Below are positions 1 to 7,000 of a stretch of 7,672 bases of DNA, piece by piece; positions within the stretch are counted from its first letter, which is position 1; every line of letters begins with the position of its first letter. The position numbers and the translations under genes are program-made. The stretch is from Lachnospiraceae bacterium (lineage in GTDB: Bacteria > Bacillota > Clostridia > Lachnospirales > Lachnospiraceae). Location: positions 1 through 7,672 of the forward strand of contig JAGAAH010000120.1 of assembly GCA_017615375.1 (NCBI GenBank), written 5' to 3'. The notes below the pieces were generated by a model, which saw nothing but the letters and a program-made list of their open reading frames with translations, searched no databases and was not told where the DNA came from.

Positions 1-467
<467 letters not shown>

Positions 468-493
468 AAGAATAAATTAAGTAGTGTATATAT

Positions 494-708
494 AAGTGCG
501 TCAGACAAATATATATGTACTGAACGCTATTACTTCACTAAGCTCACACTGCGAGCGGTAAACCAAGCGTTCGTCGTGCGAAACTCGCTCGCCTCGCCTT
601 ATATTGCGAGACGGCTCAAACAGTTCGCACGCCTCGCTAACCACTCTTGTGTTCGCTAAGTGAGTAATGCAAAGGTTCAGTTTACATATACATTTGCCTG
701 ACGCACTT
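494..708. repeat. Large imperfect palindrome (about 215 nt) between convergent genes
   Basis: One long inverted repeat fills the gap between trpS and the sensor gene. The outer arms 494-518 and 684-708 match at 23 of 25 positions; the arms continue as ACTGAAC (519-525) against GTTCAGT (675-681) after a 2-nt bulge. Further in, 536-549 pairs with 649-662 (11 of 14), and CGTGCGAA (575-582) pairs perfectly with TTCGCACG (624-631). The centre has several CTCGC copies (584, 588, 593, 633) facing GCGAG (551, 606), with a terminal loop around 598-605. GTAGT at 481-485 and ACTAC at 716-720 may extend the arms to 481-720. No ORF of useful size fits inside, no flanking duplication is obvious, and no clear T tract follows on either strand. 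It resembles dispersed palindromic intergenic repeats (ERIC- or MITE-like) or a structured 3' RNA. Which one cannot be decided from a single copy. Confidence 0.8.
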
Positions 709-726
709 TCACCATACTACGTCATA

Positions 727-3624
727 TCATATATTAGTTTTCATATATGTCTCGAAATCTTCAAGCTTTAGTGGCATGGAATAATAGAATCCCTGTGCAA
801 CGCTGCATCCTATTTCTTTAAGAAATTCCGCCTGCTCCCTCGTCTCTACACCCTCAGCCACAAGATTGAATCCAAGCTCGGAAGTAAGCTCCGCAATCTT
901 ACGAATGATAGCATCCGCCCTGTTATTAATATCCGACTTGTAAATGAAACGAATATCAACCTTAAGATCATCAATTTCAGCTACTTTCAGCATATTAACG
1001 GTAGAGAACTCGCAACCGAAATCATCCATCGTAACCTTAAAGCCCTCTTTCCTTAAGTTATTGACAGCAGCATAGATAAACTTGTTATGCTCGTTATATA
1101 CGCCTTCCGAAATCTCGAATTCGATAAACCTGTGCTCAATACCGTAGGAAGCACAAATCTTAACAATCTCTTCGGCAAGAAGCGTCATATGAAAATCGCA
1201 CTCCGAAAGATTGATAGAAATCGGAACAATCGGAAGCCCCTTGTCAAGATAACTCCTTAAAAGACGGCATACCGAATTAAGAAGATATAAATCAAGCCTG
1301 GTAATAAAACCATATTTCTCAAGAATCGGAATAAAAAGGTCCGGAGAAATCGAGCCTTTATCCGGAATCGACCATCTAATCAAAGCCTCACCGCCAATAA
1401 TCTTGCCCGAATCAAGATTTATCTTCGGCTGAATATTAAAAGAAAAATCCTCTTTTCTTAAAGCCCTGTCTATATTATCAAGAATAATTCTTTCATGATT
1501 AAGCGTAATATCACGCTCGGAACCGTAAACCATATAATGGGATTCGTTATTACCGCCCGAAGGCGATGCAACGGAAATTGCTTTCTCATATAAAACATGA
1601 GCAGGACTTTCTGTATCCGTAATATTATATACGCCTACATAAATATCGATAGGATGCTCAATCGGGTATTTTGCAACTTCATTAAGGAAATTCTCGCCAA
1701 AAAGATCCTTCGGATTGGAAGCAGAAGGAAGCATAACCATAAAAGTGGAAGAATCATACATAGTTGCAATACCGAAAAGCTCCGGCATCTTATTGCGAAT
1801 AATGTCCGCAATATACTTAACAATATCATCGTATTTTTTGTAACCGTAGATAGTTGTAACTAGATTGTGATTGGCTATATGAATGGCAGTAAGGTTATAG
1901 CTGCCCGGACGGGAGAGTCTTAAAAGCTTTCCGAGCTGTTCACCAAAATAATTGTATGAAGAAAGTCCCGTCAAATAATCAATTTCGGCTTTTTCTTTGT
2001 AGCCGGCAGCTTTAATTTCAGCGCTTTTATACAAAGAACGATCCTTAATCGCAAGGAAAAGAAGAAGGAAAATAAACGACAACAAGCAGATGAACATAAT
2101 AATCTGCGAAGAATAAGTGTGCAAAATATCAAAGAAAGTACGCTGATACTGGTATTTCTCGCGAATCTCCCTCAAATCGCTGTCTATCGTCGTTCTGTTA
2201 AGGTGCGTAATAGTCTTATTAAGCACGGAAATAAGCATAGAATCCGTAGAAGGCGAGGCAATGAAGACATATTGCTCATCATAATCAAAATCCCAATCGG
2301 TGAAAAGACGATTGTATTTGGCTGATTTGGTATAGTAATCAAGCACGTATTCGTTAACTACGGTAAAATCCGAATCACCGTGGTATACCGAATCAAGGGC
2401 TTCGGTGATAGTTTCACAGTAGTTGATTCGAAGATTCGGATAGTGGATTGCAAGATAGTGATAGATATTAAACTGCGAACGCGGAATAATTGCTGTTGCA
2501 TCGGAAAAATCAATGCTCTTGTTATGCGATGTTACAAGGATATTGTTAATGTTGCATAGAGGAAGAGTAAAGTTAATCGAGCCATCGATTATGTCTTCGG
2601 AAGAAAGACCGATACCGAAAGCAAGAGGAATATCCACGGAAAGCTGAGCCCTGGCCAAAAGACTGTTATCAAGCTCAACCGGGGTGAATCTTATACCGCT
2701 TATTTGCGAAATTCGTCTAAGGAGATGTGGGAAAATACCCGCAAAATTATCGCCGGAATCAATATACGAAAGAGGCGCATTGTCAGGGAAAAGGCCTACA
2801 TTGAACTGAGCGTGGGATTTGATATACAGCATTTCCTGACGTGTATAGAGAGGCAACGCCGATATAGGCTTGGAATCGTAATACTTGGTGTATAAATCAT
2901 TCATGAAACCGGGAGTTCGACTCTTTATACTGGCATAGGCAGCGTTAAAAGCGCTCATGATTTCGCTGTGAGCTTTTGAAGTTAAAGCGTAGTATGGACC
3001 GCCGCCGTATGATGCAACAAGTTTGCAGTCCGAAAATGCATTTAAAGAAGAGCAGGCTGCCGCATCAATCTCACCGTCAAGGAGAGCTTGGTGAAGCATT
3101 GCATATGACGTATATGATTTAGCGTTGAAATCCAAAGGTTCATGTTCGGAATACTCGGATAATTTGTCGCGTAACGCGGAATCGCTTTTAAAACCTATTG
3201 TAAAACCGTTGAGTTCGGAAATATCGTCATACCATACCCTTGTATCGGAAGGATTGGTATAGAGTAAAAACTGTATGTTGATAATGGAATCGTTGGATAT
3301 GACGTAATTATCACCGAGAGAATTCATATCGGAAACACCGAAATAGAGGGATATTGAACCTGCTTCGAGGCCTTTTAAAGCTTCAGCGTTGGAACACGGG
3401 AGAAGCTTATAATGCCATTTTGAATAAATGGCGATTTCATCAAGGAATTCGACACCATAGCCCGAAAAGATACCGTTTTCATAATGAATGAAATTGGTAT
3501 CTTCGTTATAGGCAATGATAATCGTGTCATCGGCGCACGAGGAGACGTAAGGGATAAAAGTTACCCCCACAAATGAAAGAATCATTATAAGAGTAAGTAA
3601 TAATGCACTGATACGTCTTCTCAT
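727..3624 (-). CDS. Membrane sensor with tandem SBP domains, degenerate GGDEF and intact EAL (c-di-GMP phosphodiesterase)
   Basis: This 965-residue protein is probably an inner-membrane receptor that hydrolyses cyclic di-GMP in response to an extracytoplasmic ligand. Residues 1-30 form a signal peptide (MRRR, then a long hydrophobic stretch). Residues about 33-250 and 262-495 look like two tandem family 3 solute-binding (Venus flytrap) modules, the arrangement known from BvgS/EvgS sensors. Residues about 507-525 are a transmembrane helix, followed by a short helical linker. Residues about 548-700 are a GGDEF fold with DYLTGLSS kept but the signature replaced by DSSTF (624-628), so cyclase activity is unlikely. 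Residues about 715-960 are an EAL domain with the expected residues: E746 (EAL), N805, E837, D867-D868 (DDFG), K888, E924 and Q944. Loop 6 reads DDFGCEFS instead of the usual DDFGTGYS. The start at 3624 gives a proper signal peptide but has only a weak GGTG as ribosome site. It lies 23 nt after the TSCPD gene, so it is probably co-transcribed and perhaps coupled. The ligand is unknown. Confidence 0.9.
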   Translation of the reverse strand: MRRRISALLLTLIMILSFVGVTFIPYVSSCADDTIIIAYNEDTNFIHYENGIFSGYGVEFLDEIAIYSKWHYKLLPCSNAEALKGLEAGSISLYFGVSDMNSLGDNYVISNDSIINIQFLLYTNPSDTRVWYDDISELNGFTIGFKSDSALRDKLSEYSEHEPLDFNAKSYTSYAMLHQALLDGEIDAAACSSLNAFSDCKLVASYGGGPYYALTSKAHSEIMSAFNAAYASIKSRTPGFMNDLYTKYYDSKPISALPLYTRQEMLYIKSHAQFNVGLFPDNAPLSYIDSGDNFAGIFPHLLRRISQISGIRFTPVELDNSLLARAQLSVDIPLAFGIGLSSEDIIDGSINFTLPLCNINNILVTSHNKSIDFSDATAIIPRSQFNIYHYLAIHYPNLRINYCETITEALDSVYHGDSDFTVVNEYVLDYYTKSAKYNRLFTDWDFDYDEQYVFIASPSTDSMLISVLNKTITHLNRTTIDSDLREIREKYQYQRTFFDILHTYSSQIIMFICLLSFIFLLLFLAIKDRSLYKSAEIKAAGYKEKAEIDYLTGLSSYNYFGEQLGKLLRLSRPGSYNLTAIHIANHNLVTTIYGYKKYDDIVKYIADIIRNKMPELFGIATMYDSSTFMVMLPSASNPKDLFGENFLNEVAKYPIEHPIDIYVGVYNITDTESPAHVLYEKAISVASPSGGNNESHYMVYGSERDITLNHERIILDNIDRALRKEDFSFNIQPKINLDSGKIIGGEALIRWSIPDKGSISPDLFIPILEKYGFITRLDLYLLNSVCRLLRSYLDKGLPIVPISINLSECDFHMTLLAEEIVKICASYGIEHRFIEFEISEGVYNEHNKFIYAAVNNLRKEGFKVTMDDFGCEFSTVNMLKVAEIDDLKVDIRFIYKSDINNRADAIIRKIAELTSELGFNLVAEGVETREQAEFLKEIGCSVAQGFYYSMPLKLEDFETYMKTNI

Positions 3625-3638
3625 ACGGCACCGCTTTC

Positions 3639-3650
3639 TAAAGCGCTTTA
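3639..3650. repeat. 12-bp perfect palindrome at the TSCPD/sensor gene junction
   Basis: TAAAGCGCTTTA is its own reverse complement. It overlaps the stop codon of the TSCPD gene and sits 14 nt before the start of the sensor gene. It could form a small hairpin near the weak ribosome site of the sensor gene, or bind a dimeric regulator. It is short, so chance is a fair alternative. Confidence 0.4.
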
Positions 3651-3896
3651 AGCATTAATCTGTTCAAGAGCTTTGGTTAATTGATCTGCACAGCTTGTTG
3701 TGTTGTCTCCGCATGTATTACCGCGAAGGATTTCGATAACCTTATCAGCCGGCATACCTTCAACTAATTTACTGATTGCTTTTAAGTTGCCATTGCAACC
3801 GCCTAAAAAAGAAACATTGTGAATGATTCCGTTCTCAACGTCAAAGTCAATCTGTCTTGAGAAAACGTTCTCTGTCTTGTAAGTAAAATGCTCCAT
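3648..3896 (-). CDS. TSCPD-domain protein, TIGR03905 type, unknown function
   Basis: A complete 82-residue protein of the small TSCPD family, found widely in Clostridia and lacking a known function; a related TSCPD domain occurs at the C-terminus of some class II ribonucleotide reductases. The hallmarks are FLGGCNGNLKAIS (residues 30-42, C34), LVEGM (44-48) and a cysteine-rich end with CG at 62-63 and TSCAD at 67-71. C34, C62 and C69 could bind a metal or take part in redox chemistry, which is inference. The name-giving TSCPD motif is TSCAD here, with Pro replaced by Ala. No signal peptide or membrane segment is present, so it is probably cytoplasmic. The start is secured by a near-perfect AAGGAGG (3902-3908) with 5-nt spacing. 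It is the first gene of a probable operon with the downstream sensor and is divergent from secA. Confidence 0.85.
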   Translation of the reverse strand: MEHFTYKTENVFSRQIDFDVENGIIHNVSFLGGCNGNLKAISKLVEGMPADKVIEILRGNTCGDNTTSCADQLTKALEQINA

Positions 3897-3943
3897 GACA
3901 TCCTCCTTAAATGATTGTTATTACGATGTAAACGTATATACAA

Positions 3944-3973
3944 ATTATATCAGAGCATTTAATAAGTAGTAAA
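3944..3973 (-). promoter_or_regulatory. Predicted promoter of the TSCPD-sensor operon (extended -10)
   Basis: On the minus strand TGATATAAT (3952 down to 3944) is a consensus TATAAT with a TGn extension. TTTACT (3973-3968) lies 18 bp upstream as a 4-of-6 match to TTGACA. Transcription would start near 3937, giving a leader of about 40 nt up to the strong ribosome site. This is a sequence-pattern prediction for a sigma-A-type promoter. Confidence 0.65.
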
Positions 3974-3995
3974 GCGAAAGTTTCTTGAATTTTTC

Positions 3996-4025
3996 TTGTT
4001 CAATGTTAATGTTCTGTGTTAAAAT
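3996..4025 (+). promoter_or_regulatory. Predicted promoter of secA
   Basis: TTGTTC (3996-4001) and TAAAAT (4020-4025) are separated by 18 bp, and the -10 carries a TGT extension (4017-4019), making an extended -10 promoter with a weak -35. A start near 4032 would give a leader of about 85 nt containing the 4040-4064 hairpin. A weaker candidate -10, TATGATAAT (4073-4081), lies after the hairpin but lacks a good -35. Confidence 0.55.
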
Positions 4026-4039
4026 GTATCTTGTATGAT

Positions 4040-4064
4040 TCTCTCTCGAATTTGTCGAGAGAGA
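4040..4064 (+). promoter_or_regulatory. Perfect 10-bp hairpin in the secA leader
   Basis: TCTCTCTCGA (4040-4049) and TCGAGAGAGA (4055-4064) are exact inverted repeats around the 5-nt loop ATTTG. The hairpin lies near the predicted 5' end of the secA transcript, about 40 nt before the ribosome site. No U tract follows, so it is not a standard terminator. It could stabilise the mRNA 5' end, be a protein-binding operator, or take part in secA control. The function is inferred; the structure is plain in the sequence. Confidence 0.6.
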
Positions 4065-4101
4065 CATTGGTATATGATAATTTGTGAGATTAATAATAGA
4101 T

Positions 4102-4106
4102 AGGAG
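4102..4106 (+). promoter_or_regulatory. Ribosome binding site for the GTG start of secA
   Basis: AGGAG lies 11 nt before GTG at 4118, slightly longer than the usual spacing. The resulting N-terminus [18 protein letters not shown] matches the conserved beginning of SecA, which supports GTG over the in-frame TTG at 4124. Confidence 0.7.
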
Positions 4107-4117
4107 TAAAGTTTAAA

Positions 4118-6685
4118 GTGAAGTTGATTGATAAGATGTTCGGAACTCATTCCGAGCGCGAATTGAAAAGAATCGAGCCTCTTGTTGATGCAATCGAAGC
4201 ATTGCGTCCGGAGATGATGGCGTTAACCGATGAACAGTTAAAAGCCAAGACACCGGAGTTTAAGGAAAGACTTAAAAACGGTGAGACTCTTGATGATATT
4301 TTGGTACCGGCATTTGCTGCAGTGCGCGAGGCTGCACGTCGTGTGCTCGGTAAGGAACCGTTTAGAGTACAGCTTATCGGTGGTATAGTTTTACACCAGG
4401 GAAGACTTGCCGAGATGAAAACCGGTGAAGGTAAGACACTCGTTGCAACACTTCCTTCGTATCTTAATGCTTTGGAAGGCGAAGGTGTACACGTAGTAAC
4501 GGTTAACGATTACCTCGTTACGGTCGGCGCTGACGAGATGGGACAGGTTCATGAGTTTATGGGACTTACGGTTGGTAAGATTCTTAACTCGATGACCAAT
4601 GAAGAAAGAAGAGAAGCATATAATTGTGATATTACATATGTAACCAATAACGAGCTTGGTTTCGATTACTTAAGAGATAACATGGTAATCTACGGTAAGG
4701 ACCTCGTACAGCGTAAACTTCATTACGCAATCATCGATGAGGTCGACTCCGTACTTATCGACGAAGCAAGAACACCGCTTATCATTTCGGGACAGAGCGG
4801 AAAGTCCACCAAGTTATATGATGCATGTGATATCCTTGCACGTCAGATGAAGCGTGGCGAGGACATGGCAGATTATACCAAGCTTGATGCGTTGATGGGT
4901 GTAGTACAGAACGAGACCGGAGACTTTATCGTTAACGAGAAGGATAAGCAGATTAACCTTACATCGGAAGGCGTTAAGAAGGTCGAGCAGTTCTTCAAAA
5001 TCGATAACCTTGCCGATATCGAGAATACAGAAATTAATCATAACATAATCCTTGCACTTCGTGCGCATAACCTTATGTTCAGAGATCAGGATTATGTTGT
5101 TAAAGATAATGAAGTTTTAATCATAGACGAATTTACCGGTCGTATTATGCCGGGACGTAGATATTCCGACGGACTTCATCAGGCAATAGAAGCTAAGGAA
5201 CACGTTAAGATTAAGAGAGAGAGCAAGACCCTTGCAACAATTACATTCCAGAACTTTTTCAATAAATATGAGAAAAAGTGCGGTATGACAGGTACTGCTC
5301 TTACAGAAGAGCGCGAATTTAGAGAGATTTACGGAATGGACGTTATCGAGATTCCGACTAATGAGCCTATGATAAGAGTCGACCACGACGATCTTGTATA
5401 TAAGACTCATAAGGAAAAATTGCATGAGATCGTTGAGGAGATTGTTCGCTCTCATGAGAAGGGACAGCCTGTCTTAGTCGGTACCATCACGATTGAGGCA
5501 TCGGAAGAGTTAAGCGCATTATTAAAAAAGCGCGGAATTCAGCACAATGTCTTGAATGCGAAGTTCCACGAGCTTGAGGCCCAGATTGTAGCAGATGCCG
5601 GTATTCATGGTGCGGTAACCATCGCAACCAACATGGCAGGCCGTGGTACCGATATTAAGCTTGACGATGAATCAAGAGCAGCAGGCGGACTTAAGATTAT
5701 CGGTACCGAGAGACATGAATCACGTCGTATTGATAACCAGTTAAGAGGACGTTCCGGACGTCAGGGCGATCCGGGTGAATCCATATTCTTCATTTCTCTT
5801 GAAGACGATCTTATGAGACTTTTCAGTTCTGAGAAAATGATGGCGGTATTTAATGCAATCGGAGTTCCGGAGAATACCCCGATTAAGCACGGTATGCTTT
5901 CTTCTGCAATTCAGAAGGCACAGCAGAGAATAGAGAATAACAACTTCGGTATAAGAAAGAATCTTCTTGAGTACGATCAGGTTATGAACGACCAGCGTGA
6001 GATTATCTACGGCGAGAGAAGACGAGTTCTTGACGGAGAATCGATGCGTGACTCCATCATCCAGATGATTGAGAACGTAGTCGAAGCAAAGATTAATATG
6101 GTAGTCCGTCAGGATGCCAATTATGACAGCTGGGATTTAAATGAGCTTAACGAGCTTTTACTTAACATATTCCCGATTAAGCCTATTACAATTAATGATG
6201 TTAAGGGTAAGAAGGCCAATGAATTCATCGGGCAGATGAAGGAAAAGATGGTTAAGTTATACGAGGCTAAGGAGAAGGAATTCCCGTCGGAAGAAGAGAT
6301 TCGTGAAGTAGAGCGTGTATTCTTGCTTAAGGTCATCGACATGAAGTGGATGGACCATATCGACAACATGGAACTTCTTCGTCAGGGTATCTCGATGCAG
6401 GCATACGGACAGAAGGATCCGCTTGTTGAGTACAGAAATACGGGATTCGATATGTTCGATGAGATGACGGGAGCTATACAGGAAGAGATAGTTAAGCTTC
6501 TTCTTCACATCAAGGTTGAACAGAAGGTTGAGCGTGAGCAGGTTGCCAAGGTTACGGGAACCAATAAGGATGATTCCGCTGTTCGTGCACCGAAAAAACG
6601 CGAAAATGCCAAGATTTATCCTAACGATCCTTGTCCTTGCGGAAGCGGCAAGAAATATAAGCAGTGCTGCGGAAGACTGGCGTAA
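4118..6685 (+). CDS. secA: Protein translocase ATPase SecA
   Basis: A complete 855-residue SecA, the peripheral membrane ATPase that drives unfolded preproteins through SecYEG; its length is normal for the family. Motifs appear in order. Walker A is TGEGKT (102-107) and Walker B is DEVD (207-210), followed by [11 protein letters not shown]. The preprotein cross-linking region spans about 225-370. The second nucleotide-binding domain has CGMTGTA (388-394), [12 protein letters not shown] (504-515) and the arginine-finger segment [13 protein letters not shown] (541-553). The helical scaffold and two-helix finger include [17 protein letters not shown] (742-758). The C-terminal zinc-binding tail holds [14 protein letters not shown] with C839, C841, C850 and C851, a tail that in other bacteria contacts SecB and phospholipids. 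One oddity is that the usually conserved LAxRDAE after VNDY reads LVTVGADE (133-140). Downstream lie an unknown 83-aa gene and an amidase gene, not the prfB often found after secA in Firmicutes. Confidence 0.98.
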   Translation: MKLIDKMFGTHSERELKRIEPLVDAIEALRPEMMALTDEQLKAKTPEFKERLKNGETLDDILVPAFAAVREAARRVLGKEPFRVQLIGGIVLHQGRLAEMKTGEGKTLVATLPSYLNALEGEGVHVVTVNDYLVTVGADEMGQVHEFMGLTVGKILNSMTNEERREAYNCDITYVTNNELGFDYLRDNMVIYGKDLVQRKLHYAIIDEVDSVLIDEARTPLIISGQSGKSTKLYDACDILARQMKRGEDMADYTKLDALMGVVQNETGDFIVNEKDKQINLTSEGVKKVEQFFKIDNLADIENTEINHNIILALRAHNLMFRDQDYVVKDNEVLIIDEFTGRIMPGRRYSDGLHQAIEAKEHVKIKRESKTLATITFQNFFNKYEKKCGMTGTALTEEREFREIYGMDVIEIPTNEPMIRVDHDDLVYKTHKEKLHEIVEEIVRSHEKGQPVLVGTITIEASEELSALLKKRGIQHNVLNAKFHELEAQIVADAGIHGAVTIATNMAGRGTDIKLDDESRAAGGLKIIGTERHESRRIDNQLRGRSGRQGDPGESIFFISLEDDLMRLFSSEKMMAVFNAIGVPENTPIKHGMLSSAIQKAQQRIENNNFGIRKNLLEYDQVMNDQREIIYGERRRVLDGESMRDSIIQMIENVVEAKINMVVRQDANYDSWDLNELNELLLNIFPIKPITINDVKGKKANEFIGQMKEKMVKLYEAKEKEFPSEEEIREVERVFLLKVIDMKWMDHIDNMELLRQGISMQAYGQKDPLVEYRNTGFDMFDEMTGAIQEEIVKLLLHIKVEQKVEREQVAKVTGTNKDDSAVRAPKKRENAKIYPNDPCPCGSGKKYKQCCGRLA

Positions 6686-6713
6686 TTATTTGACATAGGT
6701 ATATTCGAAGTTT

Positions 6714-6727
6714 GGCTTATATAAGCC
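6714..6727. repeat. 14-bp perfect palindrome between secA and the 83-aa gene
   Basis: GGCTTATATAAGCC is its own reverse complement; as RNA it can extend by U-G and U-A pairs to UUUGGCUU/AAGCCGGA (6711-6730). It lies 28 nt after the secA stop and just before the ribosome site of the next gene. There is no following T tract, so it is more likely an operator or mRNA-processing hairpin than a terminator. Confidence 0.5.
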
Positions 6728-6733
6728 GGATGG

Positions 6734-6740
6734 AAAGGAG
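6734..6740 (+). promoter_or_regulatory. Ribosome binding site deciding the ATG start at 6746
   Basis: AAAGGAG ends at 6740, leaving 5 nt to ATG at 6746. It overlaps the in-frame GTG at 6740, which therefore cannot be the start. A second AGGAG (6751-6755) lies 8 nt before another in-frame ATG at 6764, so a shorter product starting there is possible. Confidence 0.65.
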
Positions 6741-6745
6741 TGCGT

Positions 6746-6997
6746 ATGGCAGGAGAGATGAATATGACGGTTTCCGAGATATTCAGAACGGATAACGGAG
6801 ACAAGTATGTATTTGTTAAGTTTGAAGACGGCAAGAAGTTTGCCGAAGGCAAAGTTCCCGACTGTAAGATAGTAAAGCAGGAGGGTTTTACGGATGCGGA
6901 AGTTATACTCTTAGAGCAGTATATGAAGAACGAGCAGGCGACAATATTCGATGCTGCCAGAAAAGTCAATGTTATGAGGGCATTCCTGAAAGGATAA
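6746..6997 (+). CDS. Unrecognised small protein (83 aa)
   Basis: I do not recognise this family. From ATG 6746 the protein has 83 residues, is charged and soluble-looking, and lacks a signal peptide or membrane helix. The N-terminal half (TVSEIFRTDNGDKYVFVKFE, then a basic stretch) alternates in a way that suggests a small beta-sheet. The C-terminal part, from about TDAEVILLEQYM onward, looks helical. There are no zinc-finger cysteines and no recognisable catalytic motif. It is probably a true gene: it has a strong ribosome site, sits 60 nt after secA on the same strand, and ends 3 nt before the next start, whose AAAGGA overlaps its last codons. That spacing points to translational coupling with the amidase gene, so a linked role is plausible but unproven. 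Confidence 0.75.
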   Translation: MAGEMNMTVSEIFRTDNGDKYVFVKFEDGKKFAEGKVPDCKIVKQEGFTDAEVILLEQYMKNEQATIFDAARKVNVMRAFLKG

Positions 6998-7000
6998 CTT

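Noticed and set aside
494..708. Ordinary intrinsic terminator for trpS or the sensor gene
   Set aside because: The stem is far longer than a normal terminator and no continuous T tract follows on either strand. A termination effect is still possible but not shown.
494..708. CRISPR array or insertion sequence in the intergenic gap
   Set aside because: There are no regularly spaced direct repeats, no transposase ORF and no clear target-site duplication. The structure is a single dyad.
1597..1863. Plus-strand ORF of 88 codons opposite the sensor gene
   Set aside because: It is antisense to the GGDEF coding region, has no ribosome site or recognisable motif, and the sensor protein is clearly the real product. 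The same applies to the short ORFs at 2119-2325, 2704-2895 and 1635-1829.
3927..3942. CcpA catabolite-response (cre) site overlapping the TSCPD operon start site
   Set aside because: The left half TGTAAACG fits, but the CA of the right half is displaced by two bases. Only 10 of 16 positions are symmetric, so it does not meet the cre consensus.
4814..5455. Minus-strand ORFs of 84 and 112 codons inside secA
   Set aside because: They are antisense to highly conserved SecA sequence and lack initiation signals; those at 6121-6508 and the plus-strand ORF at 6516-6698 are rejected likewise.
6740..6742. GTG start giving an 85-aa form of the small protein
   Set aside because: It overlaps the Shine-Dalgarno AAAGGAG itself; ATG at 6746 has correct spacing.
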